64,000 nucleotides of DNA from an uncultured Eubacteriales bacterium (GTDB taxonomy: Bacteria > Bacillota > Clostridia > Oscillospirales > Acutalibacteraceae): positions 4,664 through 68,663 of the forward strand of contig CAJKBQ010000016.1 in NCBI GenBank assembly GCA_905198155.1, given 5' to 3'. Shown here piece after piece: positions 62,137 to 64,000 of the stretch. The notes beneath the pieces are model-generated. The model had not been told where the DNA came from. It worked only from the letters and a program-made list of their open reading frames with translations, and ran no database searches. Made by a program: the position numbers and the translations under genes. Every line of letters starts with the position of its first letter. Position 1 is the first letter of the stretch.

Positions 62137-62149
62137 GGAATCCGGGAAA

Positions 62150-63010
62150 TTATGTGCCGCTCCGTCCGCGGGCCGAACGCCGCGTTGCGGACGGCAGTTC
62201 GCCGATGATTTTCTGGTACTGGCGCGTGAAGTATGACACGCTGCTGAATCCGCACAGCGCGGCGCACTCCGTTACATTATATATCCCGCGGCGCAACAGG
62301 CTTTGCGCGCTTTGACATCGGCGGAGGTTGATGTAGTCCAGCACCGTCTGGCCGATCACAGAGCGGAATGTGCGGCACAGGTAGTATTTGCTGAATCCGA
62401 TTGCCTTGCAGATTTGCGCCAACGACAGCGGTTCCCGGTAGTGTTCGTTCAAAAACAGCAGCGTTTGCTTCACCAGTTCGATGGTGCGGTCCGCTGCGGC
62501 CGCGACGGCGCCGTCCGGCAGGCGATGGCGCGTACACAGCTCTGCGGCGTAGCGCAGGACAATCGATTCCTGCCGCAGCGCGGTGTATGGCGCGCCGCTT
62601 TCGGTTTCGCGCAGCAGCTCGTCCATCAGTGCGGCGAGCGGTACGTCGGTGAATTGTGGCGTCCAGCGCGCGGCCAGAATGTCGATTCCGTGGGCGGCGC
62701 AGAAATCCCGCTCCAAAATCAGGCAGTGGTACCGGCAGCCGGGGGATGGAGAATCGACGGTGTGCAGCTGGTTGGCATGAATCACGACGGTCTCGCCGGG
62801 GGAGACGGTGTGCAGCACGGAATCGCACATGATTTGCGCCGTGCCTTCCACCATCGTCAGGATTTCGACGCCTTCGTGCCAATGACACGAAAAATTGCGC
62901 GGGGAGATCAGCTCCGGGACGGGGTTGGGCGTGTGATAGATATACGGCGGCAGTTCGCCGACGGCGGTTTGAACGTGATTTTCGTACACCGGGACATTGG
63001 ACAGCGGCAT
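62150..63010 (-). CDS. AraC-family regulator
   Basis: A 286-aa regulator. The N-terminal cupin domain has HWHEGVEILTMVEGTAQIM and HANQLHTVDSP. The C-terminal double helix-turn-helix reads LSLAQICKAIGFSKYYLCRTFRSVIG and NVTECAALCGFSSVSYFTRQYQK. AGGAGG lies 11 nt before the ATG. It is divergent from the sugar isomerase gene and their promoters overlap, so it probably controls that operon; the ligand is likely a carbohydrate. Confidence 0.92.
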   Translation of the reverse strand: MPLSNVPVYENHVQTAVGELPPYIYHTPNPVPELISPRNFSCHWHEGVEILTMVEGTAQIMCDSVLHTVSPGETVVIHANQLHTVDSPSPGCRYHCLILERDFCAAHGIDILAARWTPQFTDVPLAALMDELLRETESGAPYTALRQESIVLRYAAELCTRHRLPDGAVAAAADRTIELVKQTLLFLNEHYREPLSLAQICKAIGFSKYYLCRTFRSVIGQTVLDYINLRRCQSAQSLLRRGIYNVTECAALCGFSSVSYFTRQYQKIIGELPSATRRSARGRSGT

Positions 63011-63066
63011 GGGATCCGTACCTCCTCAAAAAGCAAGATCGTGCAAGAAACTGACAAGAAAACAGC

Positions 63067-63095
63067 TATCAATTCCGCTGTAAATACTATATAAT
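63067..63095 (+). promoter_or_regulatory. Promoter of the sugar isomerase operon
   Basis: TATCAA (63067-63072), a 17-nt spacer and TATAAT (63090-63095). The weak -35 box fits an activator-dependent promoter. Confidence 0.5.
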
Positions 63096-63114
63096 GAAAA
63101 TCAGCAAATGTCAA
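63086..63114 (-). promoter_or_regulatory. Promoter of the AraC regulator gene
   Basis: On the minus strand TTGACA (63114-63109), a 17-nt spacer and TATAGT (63091-63086). The -10 box overlaps the divergent -10 box by two bases. Confidence 0.8.
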
Positions 63115-63138
63115 GTGATTTTGAGAGGAGATTTTACG

Positions 63139-63987
63139 ATGACAACATTTCCGATTGGCGTGCTGCTGGACGGGTTCCGGCTGCCGGTAGACGAAGCGCT
63201 GGACAAAGCGGTGCAGGTGGGCGCGCAGGGGATTCAGGTGTACGCGACGAAGGGCGAATTGGCACCGGAAAACCTGGTGGGCGCCAAGCGCGCGGAATTT
63301 GCGCGCAAAGTGGCCGATCACGGGCTGAAAATCTCAGCGCTGTGCGGCGATATCGGCCGGTTCGACGATCCGGCGATTAATCCGGGGCGGATCGAGCGGT
63401 CGAAACGGATTATGGATTTGGCCAAGGAATTGGGCGTGGACGTGGTGACGACGCACATCGGCGTGGTGCCGAATGACCCGGCGCACCCGCGGTACGCGAT
63501 CATGCAGGAAGCGTGCTTCGAGCTGAGCCAGTACGCGGATCAGATGCAGGCGCATTTCGCGATCGAAACCGGGCCGGAACCGGCGGCGGTGCTGAAACAA
63601 TTCCTTGATGGGCTGCACTCGACCGGCGTGGCGGTCAACCTGGATCCGGCGAACCTGGTGATGGTGACGGGCGACGATCCGGTGCGGGCGGTGCACACGC
63701 TGCGCGACTACATCGTTCATACGCACGCGAAAGATGGCGTGAAGCTGGCGGACAACGATCCCGAAGTGGTGTACGGGCTGGTGAAAAACGACGTGCCGAC
63801 CGGGCGCGGGTTTGAGGAAGTGCCGCTGGGCGAAGGTGCGGTGGACTGGCCGCGGTATTTGGCGGCGCTGGACGAGATTGGGTACCGCGGGTACCTGACG
63901 ATTGAGCGCGAAGTGGGGCCGGATCCGGCGGCGGATATCGCGATGGCGGTGCGGTTCCTGCGGGCGCAGATGGAGGCGCGGGGATGA
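63139..63987 (+). CDS. Sugar phosphate isomerase/epimerase (xylose isomerase-like TIM barrel)
   Basis: A 282-aa TIM barrel. The start MTTFPIGVLLDGFRLPVDEAL is typical of this group. The metal ligands are probably Glu in FAIETGPEPA (near 153), Asp in VNLDPANLVM (near 175), His in IVHTHAKDG (near 203) and Glu in LTIEREVG (near 258). The ATG at 63139 follows GAGAGGAG; the longer reading from 63094 overlaps the -10 box. It overlaps the next gene by ATGA. It likely isomerises or epimerises a sugar imported or released under AraC control. Confidence 0.9.
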   Translation: MTTFPIGVLLDGFRLPVDEALDKAVQVGAQGIQVYATKGELAPENLVGAKRAEFARKVADHGLKISALCGDIGRFDDPAINPGRIERSKRIMDLAKELGVDVVTTHIGVVPNDPAHPRYAIMQEACFELSQYADQMQAHFAIETGPEPAAVLKQFLDGLHSTGVAVNLDPANLVMVTGDDPVRAVHTLRDYIVHTHAKDGVKLADNDPEVVYGLVKNDVPTGRGFEEVPLGEGAVDWPRYLAALDEIGYRGYLTIEREVGPDPAADIAMAVRFLRAQMEARG

Positions 63988-64000
63988 AGCTTTCGGTGAG
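63984..64000 (+). CDS. Start of the next operon gene (cut by window edge)
   Basis: ATG at 63984 overlaps the stop of the isomerase (ATGA). Only five codons (MKLSV) are visible, so no function can be assigned. The coupling suggests a partner enzyme of the isomerase. Confidence 0.6.

Noticed and set aside
1..64000. tRNA, rRNA, insertion sequences, integrase or att sites
   Set aside because: I looked for TpsiC-like segments, transposase or integrase motifs and terminal repeats and found none I could support. A covariance-model and IS database search would be decisive.

Overview
The window looks like a chromosomal segment of a GC-rich Gram-positive anaerobe of the Clostridia, most likely a gut Oscillospirales/Ruminococcaceae-type bacterium. 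The reasons are RNase Y, a threonyl T-box leader, sortase-assembled pili, a SpoIID-like/peptidoglycan-binding cassette, a SigH-like sigma factor, a GldA/GldG/DUF4340 ABC cluster and consensus sigma-A promoters. The lineage is inferred from gene content, not from a marker gene. I saw no rRNA, tRNA, CRISPR array, IS element or phage.

Layout. 1-3.4 kb: 5' end of rny (minus), T-box-controlled thrS, an ArsC/Spx-like protein. 3.4-8.7 kb: a 12-bp tandem repeat leader and a four-gene Gld-like ABC exporter operon. 8.7-10.8 kb: a compact, visibly AT-richer RloA/RloB-like (AbiL-type) ATPase plus Toprim-like pair with its own promoter, palindrome and flanking hairpins; this is a candidate phage-defence cassette. 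10.8-12.3 kb: a DUF1846 protein. 12.4-19.4 kb: a divergent redox/sugar catabolic cluster around an AraC regulator. 19.5-24.7 kb: an SNF-family transporter, a GH38 mannosidase and a GH5 enzyme. 24.7-29.5 kb: a Pro-rich PDZ protein, an HtrA protease and an OmpR/histidine-kinase pair (envelope stress). 29.6-32.1 kb: SpoIID-like and peptidoglycan-binding proteins. 32.1-48.8 kb: a clan GH-A glycosidase, asnA, a MATE pump, ychF, a DUF1624 acyltransferase, an SDR, gltX-glnS, a sigma factor, a zinc-ribbon protein, an aminotransferase and secD-secF. 48.9-53.1 kb: a MacB/FtsX-type ABC pair.

53.2-62.1 kb is the most interesting part: one promoter drives a coiled-coil protein, signal peptidase I, a 1,287-residue LPATG adhesin, an LPSTG major pilin, a class C sortase, a PPKTG minor pilin and a sortase-like protein. 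Two domains in this operon look like pseudo-enzymes. The adhesin's CHAP domain has Ser and Asp where the catalytic Cys and His should be. The last protein has a sortase fold signature with His, Cys and Arg all replaced. The window ends (62.1-64 kb) with a second AraC regulator divergent from a TIM-barrel sugar isomerase and the first codons of its operon partner.

How the parts work together: the secreted or surface proteins (pilus, HtrA, PDZ) depend on SecDF and on the operon's own signal peptidase. The three glycosidases and two AraC-controlled clusters point to plant or host glycan use. The RloAB pair is an isolated insertion between housekeeping operons.
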